Part shown: one piece after another, positions 28,121 through 34,764 of the stretch
How the letters are laid out: each line of letters begins with the position of its first letter
Numbering within the stretch: the stretch's first letter is position 1
Assembly (NCBI GenBank): GCA_009840005.1
Contig: VXOR01000057.1
Coordinates: 27,127-91,126, forward strand
DNA length: 64,000 nt
Reading direction: 5' to 3'
Source of the DNA: Gemmatimonadota bacterium
GTDB taxonomy: Bacteria > Latescibacterota > UBA2968 > UBA8231
Made by a program: the position numbers and the translations under genes
The notes under the pieces: generated by a model
The model's input: the letters and a program-made list of their open reading frames with translations, nothing else
Told to the model about the DNA's origin: nothing
Databases searched by the model: none

Positions 28121-28894
28121 CTACACCTCCCATTTGAATGTTCGAGTAGAAATTAAACAAGAGAGCACAGTTATTACTGTAAGAAACAGTAATGATTTTA
28201 CATACTGAGAAATCGGATCCCCGAGCCATACACCAGAGAAGGTTGTAACGACATGGGTCAAAGGAGACCCCCAGCTTAAGATCTGTAGCCACTCTGGAAA
28301 CATTTGCCGAGGAAAAGTAGCACCTGACATAAAAAACATGGTAAGAAATAAAAACTGGCACAGAGCTTGAGTGCTTCTTGGAGATTTGGAAATACTGTTT
28401 ACCAAGAAACCTAAAGAAAAAAAGCAAGCGATGCAGATTATCCCTACAAAAAGCACAACTACCAAGTGCCCACGAAAATGAAGGTCAAAAATGCCTTCTG
28501 CGACCACGAATAAACTCAAAGCAGAAACAGTAAATACGACTGTCTGCATTATAATGTGGACACAGAGGTAGAATCCAAGCGAAAGTGGGCTAACAACATA
28601 GCGCTTGAGGATACCGAGCAGGCGGTATTCAGACAAGGAATTAGTGAGGTTGATCAGCCCAGTTTGGCCGATATATGCAGCCATGAGTGCTGGGGCATAG
28701 AAATCAATGTATCGTACATCGGGCCGATCCCATAGTGGAGCTTCTCCAAAGATAGATCCGAATAGTAAAAAAAAACAGATGGGTAGTACAAATGTAAAGA
28801 AGGCAGAAGTAGGTTGACGTAAGAATAATTTGCACTCGACTACCCAGAGTGCGCCGAAACTGCGGAGCCAAATAGCCTTGCTCAAAAAGGTCAT
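28121..28894 (-). CDS. ABC-2 type transporter permease
   Basis: A 257-residue protein with six predicted membrane segments and the ABC-2 signature region (FLFLTMFFMSGATFPRQMFPEWLQILSWGSPLTHVVTTFSGVWLG). It should pair with the ATPase encoded at 24230, probably as a homodimer since only one permease gene is present, to export the modified peptide. It sits between the dehydrogenase and YcaO genes with gaps of 12 and 7 nt. Confidence 0.88.
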   Translation of the reverse strand: MTFLSKAIWLRSFGALWVVECKLFLRQPTSAFFTFVLPICFFLLFGSIFGEAPLWDRPDVRYIDFYAPALMAAYIGQTGLINLTNSLSEYRLLGILKRYVVSPLSLGFYLCVHIIMQTVVFTVSALSLFVVAEGIFDLHFRGHLVVVLFVGIICIACFFSLGFLVNSISKSPRSTQALCQFLFLTMFFMSGATFPRQMFPEWLQILSWGSPLTHVVTTFSGVWLGDPISQYVKSLLFLTVITVLSCLISTRTFKWEV

Positions 28895-28906
28895 TGCATT
28901 AAATCC

Positions 28907-29896
28907 TTAATCAGTTGAAATGCTATCACTTCTACTGGTAATTTTTCGTAGAAGCGCCCCTTTATCTACTTTATTTCCAAAGGCAACCACTAAGGTTGTA
29001 AATTCTCTACGTCCATCCAGTCCTAATAAAGAATCTGTGCGTTCATCGTCAAAGCCAAATACCATGCATGAGCCCAATCCGAGTGCTGTAGCAACAAGAT
29101 GCAGGTTTTGACTCGCTACTCCAGTTTCAAGGTGAGCCAATCGGTATGATCTATAAGCACCATATTTCCATGTAAGCCTCGATATATCAGTGGCAATGAA
29201 AATGACTACACTCGCTTCGGATAACCATTCATGATTAGGGCAACAATTGATCACACGCCACCGAAAGTTGCCTTTCTCAATTAGTTCCAAGCAGTTTTGC
29301 GTTGGATTATAGTGGTATAATCCTTGCGGGAGATCGGATACTCCATTAACCACTAGGTATAACTCAGTACATTGTAATCCGCCAGCAGTTGGGAAATTGC
29401 GTAGCGCAACATCGCGGCGATTATATGAAAACATGGTACCCCGTACACCACAGGCTTGTCCCAACAGTGTACTTAGCTTTTCGAGCGATAGAGCTGACCC
29501 ATTGAAATCTCGGACTGAGGTACGACTGTTGATTACTTCCGATATAGATTTGTCCACAGTAGGAACCATTGTATCCAATTGAATTTTCTTCGCACCAATG
29601 AATTCTTTATGTAGATTCGGTGCGATTTTTTCATTCAGTTTAAGAAAAAATAGCCATTCGTCTTCTGTCGAGAAATCTCTTAGTCCATTTACTACGACAG
29701 CTAATTCATCTACAGGTCCATTGACCGATCTATCCCGTCTGGTACGCTTAATAAGTTCACATAAAACTAGCTGCTCTTGAGAATTGAATCCTTTCAACTC
29801 TTGCAGAAGTGCTGGCTCTATAGCAGTAGTAGCCTCTGAATGAGGTAGGGAATCCGGTATTTCTACCGCAGTGGACTTTCTTTTACCGATTGCCAT
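28907..29896 (-). CDS. SagB-type FMN dehydrogenase, catalytic half
   Basis: A 329-residue nitroreductase-fold protein. SRTSVRDF (about 124-131), FPTAGGLQCTELYLVV (about 168-183), GLYHYNP and YRSYRLAHLETGVASQNLHLVATALGLGS match the SagB/ThcOx family, which uses FMN to oxidise azolines to azoles (thiazoles). The first 115 residues are not nitroreductase-like. The ORF directly upstream (3-nt gap) encodes a second, degenerate SagB-like half. In many TOMM clusters both halves form one protein of about 500 residues, so here the enzyme appears split. Confidence 0.9.
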   Translation of the reverse strand: MAIGKRKSTAVEIPDSLPHSEATTAIEPALLQELKGFNSQEQLVLCELIKRTRRDRSVNGPVDELAVVVNGLRDFSTEDEWLFFLKLNEKIAPNLHKEFIGAKKIQLDTMVPTVDKSISEVINSRTSVRDFNGSALSLEKLSTLLGQACGVRGTMFSYNRRDVALRNFPTAGGLQCTELYLVVNGVSDLPQGLYHYNPTQNCLELIEKGNFRWRVINCCPNHEWLSEASVVIFIATDISRLTWKYGAYRSYRLAHLETGVASQNLHLVATALGLGSCMVFGFDDERTDSLLGLDGRREFTTLVVAFGNKVDKGALLRKITSRSDSISTD

Positions 29897-29899
29897 TCT

Positions 29900-30703
29900 C
29901 TATTTATCCGCGTTAATAGGTGAGAAGGTAAGAAGGGCGTAAACGGACCGTTCTACGCCGTCGGCTTGTACGAATTCGTCTGCTTTTGTATCGAGGAAGT
30001 CTTGATGGACGGTAGCCGGGTAGCCGGAGGATGAGCACTGATGCTGCAAATATCCCAGCAGTCGCCCAATATCGAGCAAAGTGTGGCGATAGCCTCGGGG
30101 GCCATATATAAGCATGTACCTCCAAGGGCAGGCGATGACGATTAACATGGTCGAATACTCTTCAAGGCACACGGGCGACGACCTCCAGAAAAGTTCGGGC
30201 AAAAGCGTGGCTTCATTTTCCACTTTACGCTCAACCCATAAATAGTCTAACTCTGGGACTACGCGGAAGAGTACTCCATCATTCAACACGAGCAGGTCAG
30301 CAGCATAGAGCAAATTGGTCAGAGAGCTTGGTTTGGAAAAGTGGTTCAGTGGGCCTTGGAGCCAATCAGGAAGTTGGTCGTAAGGGATTCTCAACCCAGA
30401 GCCGTCGGCAATCAAGATTTCTTCATCAACGCGATAGGCGGTTTCAAAGAACCACCGGCGTACTTGTTCAAGCGTTGAGGTATCAGAGGGAATCTGAAGG
30501 GTTGAGTGAGGATTCAGTTTTGAATTTTCGTGGTACAATTCGGCCACATGCGGCTTTGCTCTAGCTTGTCGATAAAGATAATCCGAAGCCGCCGAGTGGC
30601 TTAAGTCAATACTGTGAGGCGAAGGTATAATTGGTAATTCCAGAAACGTCTGAAGGTTTTTCAATAGAGAACCTGAAGCAATATGAGAAGATTCGGCAGT
30701 CAT
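29900..30703 (-). CDS. SagB-type dehydrogenase, N-terminal/degenerate half
   Basis: A 267-residue protein with GGAG before its ATG. It opens like SagB-type proteins (DYLYRQARAKPHVAELYHENSKLNPHS) and ends with a nitroreductase-like helix (YGPRGYRHTLLDIGRLLGYLQHQC). The central FMN-binding residues of an active nitroreductase are not evident. It probably pairs with the product of the next gene as the pseudo-dimer half of the dehydrogenase. It begins 78 nt after the ThiF-like gene and ends 3 nt before the catalytic half. Confidence 0.72.
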   Translation of the reverse strand: MTAESSHIASGSLLKNLQTFLELPIIPSPHSIDLSHSAASDYLYRQARAKPHVAELYHENSKLNPHSTLQIPSDTSTLEQVRRWFFETAYRVDEEILIADGSGLRIPYDQLPDWLQGPLNHFSKPSSLTNLLYAADLLVLNDGVLFRVVPELDYLWVERKVENEATLLPELFWRSSPVCLEEYSTMLIVIACPWRYMLIYGPRGYRHTLLDIGRLLGYLQHQCSSSGYPATVHQDFLDTKADEFVQADGVERSVYALLTFSPINADK

Positions 30704-30781
30704 TTTGCACTCCGTTTAGTTAGATATGATAGATTGACAGGATATGCGTTGAATTGGGTAGTATCCAATCTAACGAGATGT

Positions 30782-31894
30782 TTAGAGAAACAAGTGCCTA
30801 TACCCATTTCTCATACCGACAGATACAGGCGATCTGGGCAGCTTCAAAATTTCCTCGTAATCGACATAGGGCTTTTCAAAGTTGATGCGTAAGCATCGGC
30901 CTATCAAGGAAGATTTTCCAGACAAGAGAAAAGATGATGCGGCACTTGCCACAAAACCGGCGGCTATGCTGGCATAGGGCGGAAACGCAAATTGATGGCT
31001 GTAAAGGCCATTCTTGCTCATTTCCTCTTTATAGGTATAGTACTCACTGTTCTGAATAGATAAGGTCGCTTCCGATTGGATTTCAAACTCGTTGTAGCAG
31101 CACGTTTCACTAGGCACATAAATAGGACCGATGCAGGATTCGCTTCCATCCATAAATGCAGACATCCACGGCTTTTCGGCAGAAAGAGCTGCTATATCCA
31201 TGGTATGGAAGAGATGAGAAGAGAATACTTCAGAGGTGGCGACGACGAAATTTGAAGCACTAAACAAACTTTCTAGGGCATCTTGATTATGATAGGGTTC
31301 TTTGATCGCCTTGAAACGATCATAACCGAGATCTGACAGGTGAGATCCTAAGCACTCAACATACGACCGTCCCTTTTCGATATAGGTCGGAGGCAGGTCA
31401 AACTGAGCCTGATCAACTGCGACGTTTTCGACTTGTCGATCATCCAGAACTTGCATATGGCCAACTCCAATCTTCGCGAGTTCTTCCGCTACACGGCTAC
31501 CTATATAACCGGCTCCTACGATTCCAAGACAAATGTTGTCGAATATCTGGTTTTCACCTGTGATGGCATTCAAATAGCTTGCAATAGGGCTCTCATCGGC
31601 TGGAGAGATAAACCCTTGAGCGGCCAAAGTAGAGAGCAGCTCTTCTACATCTTCAAGTTCGTCTTCTTCAACTACTTTTTGTTCTTGGAGATCGCGTAGA
31701 GAAGCTGGCGAGGCCAAACGACGGAGCACCCGACCTAGAAGATGACTTCTCCCCTCGTCCCGGATAGTTTGGTTGAATTGTGATCTCACACCGTGTAGCA
31801 CCAAGATCTCATCTTCACCACAAAAAATGAACTTGAGTGAGGGATTGAGTACGAAATGATGTTCGGCAACAATGGGTTCGGTCTTGGTTCTCAT
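30782..31894 (-). CDS. ThiF/E1-like TOMM cyclodehydratase partner (C protein, SagC-like)
   Basis: A 370-residue protein from the second ATG (31894), which has AAGAGG six bases upstream; the ATG at 31900 directly abuts that box. The first 100 residues look like a winged-helix RiPP recognition element that binds leader peptides (SLKFIFCGEDEILVLHGV ... LEDVEELLSTLAAQGFI). A Rossmann core with GIVGAGYIGSRVAEEL follows. The CxxC zinc motifs of active E1 enzymes are not seen, as in leader-binding TOMM C proteins. It should capture the leaders of the precursors encoded just upstream and present them to the YcaO enzyme. Confidence 0.87.
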   Translation of the reverse strand: MRTKTEPIVAEHHFVLNPSLKFIFCGEDEILVLHGVRSQFNQTIRDEGRSHLLGRVLRRLASPASLRDLQEQKVVEEDELEDVEELLSTLAAQGFISPADESPIASYLNAITGENQIFDNICLGIVGAGYIGSRVAEELAKIGVGHMQVLDDRQVENVAVDQAQFDLPPTYIEKGRSYVECLGSHLSDLGYDRFKAIKEPYHNQDALESLFSASNFVVATSEVFSSHLFHTMDIAALSAEKPWMSAFMDGSESCIGPIYVPSETCCYNEFEIQSEATLSIQNSEYYTYKEEMSKNGLYSHQFAFPPYASIAAGFVASAASSFLLSGKSSLIGRCLRINFEKPYVDYEEILKLPRSPVSVGMRNGYRHLFL

Positions 31895-31920
31895 GAACAT
31901 CCTCTTTTCTGGTTTAAGTG

Positions 31921-31955
31921 CCTGCCCGTATCAATCATAGACTGCTACGGGCAGG
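31921..31955 (-). promoter_or_regulatory. Hairpin between precursor genes and biosynthetic genes
   Basis: A perfect 10-bp inverted repeat (cctgcccgta / tacgggcagg) with a 15-nt loop, ending 17 bases before the ribosome binding site of the ThiF-like gene. There is no U-run directly after it. It may act as an RNA processing or stabilising structure, or partial attenuator, so that precursor mRNA exceeds enzyme mRNA. The function is inferred from position. Confidence 0.5.
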
Positions 31956-31975
31956 GCGAATCAAAACAGCCTCAG

Positions 31976-31997
31976 CCGTAATAACAAAGCATTACGG
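31976..31997 (-). terminator. Possible attenuator hairpin after the precursor genes
   Basis: On the minus strand CCGTAAT and ATTACGG form a 7-bp stem with an 8-nt loop, followed by ctgaggctgttttgatt. It lies 29 nt after the stop of the last precursor gene and before the second hairpin at 31921-31955. A weak intrinsic terminator that allows read-through would fit; this is inference. Confidence 0.4.
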
Positions 31998-32026
31998 AGA
32001 TGTATAATAGCAGTCCTAGCTGAGAA

Positions 32027-32140
32027 TCATTGGGTGGGGACACTTATGATGGTGCAATGGCAGTTGCAGCAGCAGCAACCATTGGTCTTTGCTGGCGATA
32101 TATGGCTATTAAACTGATTCGATACGATTCTGAGTTTCAT
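32027..32140 (-). CDS. TOMM precursor peptide 2 (poly-Cys core CCCCNCHC)
   Basis: A 37-codon gene with a strong box (AAGGAGGA, 6 nt before ATG). The leader MKLRIVSNQFNSHISPAKTN contains FNSHI, which fits the FxxxB leader motif described for streptolysin-S-type precursors. The core is GCCCCNCHCTIISVPTQ, with six cysteines in eight positions. The leader is nearly identical to that of the gene at 32235-32363, and the upstream sequence (CAAGCCAAGGAGGA) is shared, so the two arose by tandem duplication. The likely product has several adjacent thiazoles. The neighbouring C, D and B enzymes support this reading. Confidence 0.85.
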   Translation of the reverse strand: MKLRIVSNQFNSHISPAKTNGCCCCNCHCTIISVPTQ

Positions 32141-32215
32141 AGTGCGTCCTCCTTGGCTTGAAGCCATTAGTTGGGTTACTTGAGATGAGATACTGCAAGA
32201 ATGGCAGTGGCACCG
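32141..32215 (-). pseudogene. Decayed precursor-core remnant between the two precursor genes
   Basis: In the frame of the downstream precursor, after an in-frame TAG at 32216-32218, the sequence reads RCHCHSC, then SISSQVTQLMASSQGG, with no leader. The stretch aligns at nucleotide level with the core and tail of the third precursor-like ORF (shared tctca, aatggct and caagccaaggagga). It appears to be what is left of another duplicated precursor unit; its end now serves as the ribosome binding region of precursor 2. Confidence 0.55.
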
Positions 32216-32234
32216 CTACCAGCGATCTCGCGGG

Positions 32235-32363
32235 CTATATCACTATCTTGTGTACGAGAGTGCAACAATGACAGTGGCAACAGCAGCAGCAAGCGCCACT
32301 ATTTATATTTATTGCCGGTGCCATATAGCCATTAAACTGATTCGATATGATTCTGAGCTTCAT
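32235..32363 (-). CDS. TOMM precursor peptide 1 (poly-Cys core CCCCCHCHCC)
   Basis: A 42-codon gene with AAGGAGGA six to seven bases before ATG. The leader MKLRIISNQFNGYMAPAI is almost identical to that of precursor 2. The core GACCCCCHCHCCTLVHKIVI has eight cysteines and two histidines in ten positions, close in style to the Gly-poly-Cys cores of streptolysin S and clostridiolysin S. Its ATG overlaps the stop of the upstream ORF as ATGA, indicating translational coupling. The cysteines are expected substrates for the cyclodehydratase and dehydrogenase encoded downstream. Activity (cytolysin, antibacterial or metal-binding) cannot be read from sequence. Confidence 0.87.
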   Translation of the reverse strand: MKLRIISNQFNGYMAPAININSGACCCCCHCHCCTLVHKIVI

Positions 32364-32602
32364 AGGCTCTCCTCCTTGGCTTGATTAGCCATTCGCTTGA
32401 TAGCCGGTTGAGATGCGACACAGCAGCAATGGTAGCAACAGCCGACCTTCTGTTTGCTTCCATTTGTAAATACTGCTGATAGGGTGAAACACGGCTGAGG
32501 CTTCAGCGGGAATAAAAGCGAAAAACGTGCCAAGAAGTGCGTCAGATAAACTGAGCCGTCGTTGATATTCGTTAAGTCTCTGTAATTAGGTAAGTTAGCC
32601 AA
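32360..32602 (-). CDS. TOMM precursor-like ORF 3 (core CCYHCCC)
   Basis: An 80-codon frame from a TTG, with no clear ribosome binding site, ending in ATGA overlap with precursor 1. The C-terminal part, VGCCYHCCCVASQPAIKRMANQ, has five cysteines in seven positions. The upstream part (LSAVFTNGSKQK) only loosely resembles the SNQFNG leader. A shorter form from an unrecognised internal start is possible. It could be a third precursor with a diverged leader, or an older copy whose 5' part was replaced. It is the first frame after the predicted promoter. Confidence 0.55.
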   Translation of the reverse strand: MANLPNYRDLTNINDGSVYLTHFLARFSLLFPLKPQPCFTLSAVFTNGSKQKVGCCYHCCCVASQPAIKRMANQAKEESL

Positions 32603-32611
32603 TATAAATTA

Positions 32612-32640
32612 TTTTTAGCCCCAGTCTCCGCGCCAATCAA
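32612..32640 (-). promoter_or_regulatory. Candidate promoter of the TOMM operon
   Basis: TTGATT (32640-32635) and TAAAAA (32617-32612) at 17-nt spacing on the minus strand, upstream of the first precursor-like ORF. The match is moderate (4/6 at -10). A start site near 32605 would leave the TTG of ORF 3 with almost no leader RNA. Confidence 0.35.
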
Positions 32641-32641
32641 C

Positions 32642-32661
32642 CGATACGCTTGAGCGTATCG
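32642..32661. promoter_or_regulatory. Perfect 20-bp palindrome, possible operator
   Basis: CGATACGCT-TG-AGCGTATCG: two 9-bp arms around a 2-bp centre, directly abutting the candidate -35 of the TOMM operon in the divergent region between that operon and parE. Position and symmetry suggest a dimeric regulator's site. No regulator gene lies in the cluster. The remainder of the 329-base gap 32603-32931 holds the two promoter candidates and no other recognisable feature. Confidence 0.5.
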
Positions 32662-32738
32662 CCTGTGCAACACAACCGTTGCCCAAGGGATACAGAAAAA
32701 GCAGCTACGGCACCGCGGCCACCCCCACCCTCATTCAA

Positions 32739-32767
32739 TTGACAACTGCATATATGTTCACTATATT
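32739..32767 (+). promoter_or_regulatory. Near-consensus sigma-70-type promoter of parE-parC
   Basis: TTGACA (32739-32744), 17 nt, TATATT (32762-32767) on the plus strand, about 165 bases upstream of the parE start. This is the best promoter match in the window. Confidence 0.75.
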
Positions 32768-32931
32768 AAGCAGGTGGAGAATTTCTTAAATTAGTAGCCG
32801 CACCAAGGAGAGCGTCTCCTCTTCCTGCCCTCCTTTGATGCTTCTGCTCTCTCCTGCATTTTAAGTCTCCCATTGTCCGCCGGTCGCGCCCCTCCCCCAG
32901 GAATCGCGGCTCGTTCTACTATAAACCTCTT

Positions 32932-34764
32932 ATGGAAGCAATGGCTAAGACTCTGACCAACGGCCGCGCCAACGGCAAGGCCACGTACGACGAAAGCAAG
33001 ATCAAAACCCTCTCTTCACTTGAGCACATCCGCCTGCGGACCGGCATGTATATTGGCCGCCTCGGCTCGGGTGCCGATCCCGACGACGGCATCTACGTAT
33101 TGCTCAAGGAGGTCATCGACAATGCCGTCGATGAGTTCATCATGGGCAGTGGCAAGCAGATCGACGTCGAGATCGACCAAGGGCGAGTCCAAGTCCGCGA
33201 CTACGGCCGCGGCATTCCCCTCGGCAAAGTAATAGAGTGCGTCTCGGTCATCAACACCGGTGCCAAATACAACGACGACGTATTCCAGTTCAGCGTGGGG
33301 CTCAACGGCGTCGGCACCAAGGCCGTCAACGCACTCTCGGCTCACTTCGTCGTCCGCTCCTACCGAGACGGTCGGTGCGCCGAAGTGCTCTTTGAGCGCG
33401 GCGAGCTAAAAAAGCAAAAGAAAAGCCGCGCGCCCGACGAGCCCGACGGCACGTACGTTGAGTTTTTGCCCGATCTAGACATCTTTGGCGAATACGCCTT
33501 CAACCACGAGTTCGTCGAGCGCCGGCTGTGGAACTACGCCTGCCTCAACCGGGGCCTGCGCCTGTACTGCAACCGCCAAAAATTCGAGTCCAAAAAGGGT
33601 CTGCTCGACCTCCTCAACAGCGAGGCCGGCGGTTCGGTTCTCTACCCGCCCGCTTACCACAAGGGCCAGTACCTCGAATTTGCCTTCACCCATATCGATA
33701 GCTACGGCGAATCCTACCGCTCCTTTGTCAATGGCCAGTACACGGCCGACGGCGGCACTCACCAGAGCGCGTTCCGCGAGGGCGTGCTCAAAGGCGTCAA
33801 CGAGTTTTACAAGAAATCCTTCAACGGCGTCGATGTGCGCGACGGGGCCTTTGGCGTCGTCGCCGTCAAGGTCAAGGAGCCAGTTTTTGAGTCGCAGACC
33901 AAAAACAAGCTGGGCAATACCGACATCCGCGGCTGGATCGTCAACGAGACCCGCGAAGCCATTGTCGATTTCCTCCACAAAAACCGCGAGACCGCGCAAA
34001 AGCTCGAAGCGCGCATCATCCACAACGAAAAGTTGCGCAAGGAGCTAAACGCGGTTAAAAAGGAAGCCAAGGAGGCCGCTCGCCGCATCGAGATCAAAAT
34101 CCCCCAGCTCAAGGATTGCAAGTACCACAAAGGCGACAAGAAGCGCGGCGAAGAATCGACGATCTTCCTCGCCGAAGGGCAGTCGGCCGCTGGCTCGATC
34201 GTCTCCTCGCGCGATCCCGAGACCCAAGCCATCTTCACCCTCCGAGGCATGCCGCAAAACCTTTTTGGCAAAACCCGCGCTTCGATCTACAAAAACGAAG
34301 AACTCTACAATATGATGATGGCCCTCGGGATCGAAGAAGACATCGGCAACCTGCGCTACAACCAAGTAGTAATGGCTACTGACGCAGATGTTGACGGCTT
34401 CCACATCCGCAATATCCTGATGACCTTCTTTCTCACCTATTTCGAAGAGCTAGTTACCTCGGGTCACGTCTATATCCTCGAAACCCCGCTCTTCCGGGTC
34501 CGCAACAAACAAGAGACCTACTACTGCTACGATGAGCGCGATCGCCAACGCGCCGAAAAAAAGCTCAAAGGCACCGCGGAAATCACCCGCTTCAAGGGCC
34601 TTGGCGAGATTTCCCCCAAGGAGTTTGGACAGTTTATCAACGGCGACATGCGGTTGGTCAAAGTCGGCGTCCGCTCGCTCGACACCGTCCCCGAGACCCT
34701 CTCCTTCTACATGGGCAAGAACACCCCCAGCCGCCGCGACTACATTATGGAGCACCTAGTCTAA
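32932..34764 (+). CDS. parE: Type IIA topoisomerase ATPase subunit (ParE/GyrB-like)
   Basis: A 610-residue subunit. The GHKL ATPase region has EVIDNAVDEF, DYGRGIP and VGLNGVGTKAVNALS. The TOPRIM region has FLAEGQSAAGSI and ATDADVDGFHIRNILMTFF, and the C-terminus has RFKGLGEISPKEFGQF. The usual EGDSA TOPRIM motif is EGQSA here. Length and the phrase SRDPETQAIFTLRGMPQN resemble the ParE proteins of Bacteroidetes and relatives. With ParC it forms topoisomerase IV or a second gyrase that passes DNA strands using ATP. It overlaps parC by one base (TAATG). Confidence 0.9.
   Translation: MEAMAKTLTNGRANGKATYDESKIKTLSSLEHIRLRTGMYIGRLGSGADPDDGIYVLLKEVIDNAVDEFIMGSGKQIDVEIDQGRVQVRDYGRGIPLGKVIECVSVINTGAKYNDDVFQFSVGLNGVGTKAVNALSAHFVVRSYRDGRCAEVLFERGELKKQKKSRAPDEPDGTYVEFLPDLDIFGEYAFNHEFVERRLWNYACLNRGLRLYCNRQKFESKKGLLDLLNSEAGGSVLYPPAYHKGQYLEFAFTHIDSYGESYRSFVNGQYTADGGTHQSAFREGVLKGVNEFYKKSFNGVDVRDGAFGVVAVKVKEPVFESQTKNKLGNTDIRGWIVNETREAIVDFLHKNRETAQKLEARIIHNEKLRKELNAVKKEAKEAARRIEIKIPQLKDCKYHKGDKKRGEESTIFLAEGQSAAGSIVSSRDPETQAIFTLRGMPQNLFGKTRASIYKNEELYNMMMALGIEEDIGNLRYNQVVMATDADVDGFHIRNILMTFFLTYFEELVTSGHVYILETPLFRVRNKQETYYCYDERDRQRAEKKLKGTAEITRFKGLGEISPKEFGQFINGDMRLVKVGVRSLDTVPETLSFYMGKNTPSRRDYIMEHLV

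Noticed and set aside
32043..32130. Plus-strand poly-CAG-like tracts (cagcagcagcaa) as a microsatellite
   Set aside because: They are the complement of TGC codons in the precursor cores and are explained by coding sequence.
33475..34023. Long open frame antisense to parE
   Set aside because: Shadow of parE, which has all family motifs.
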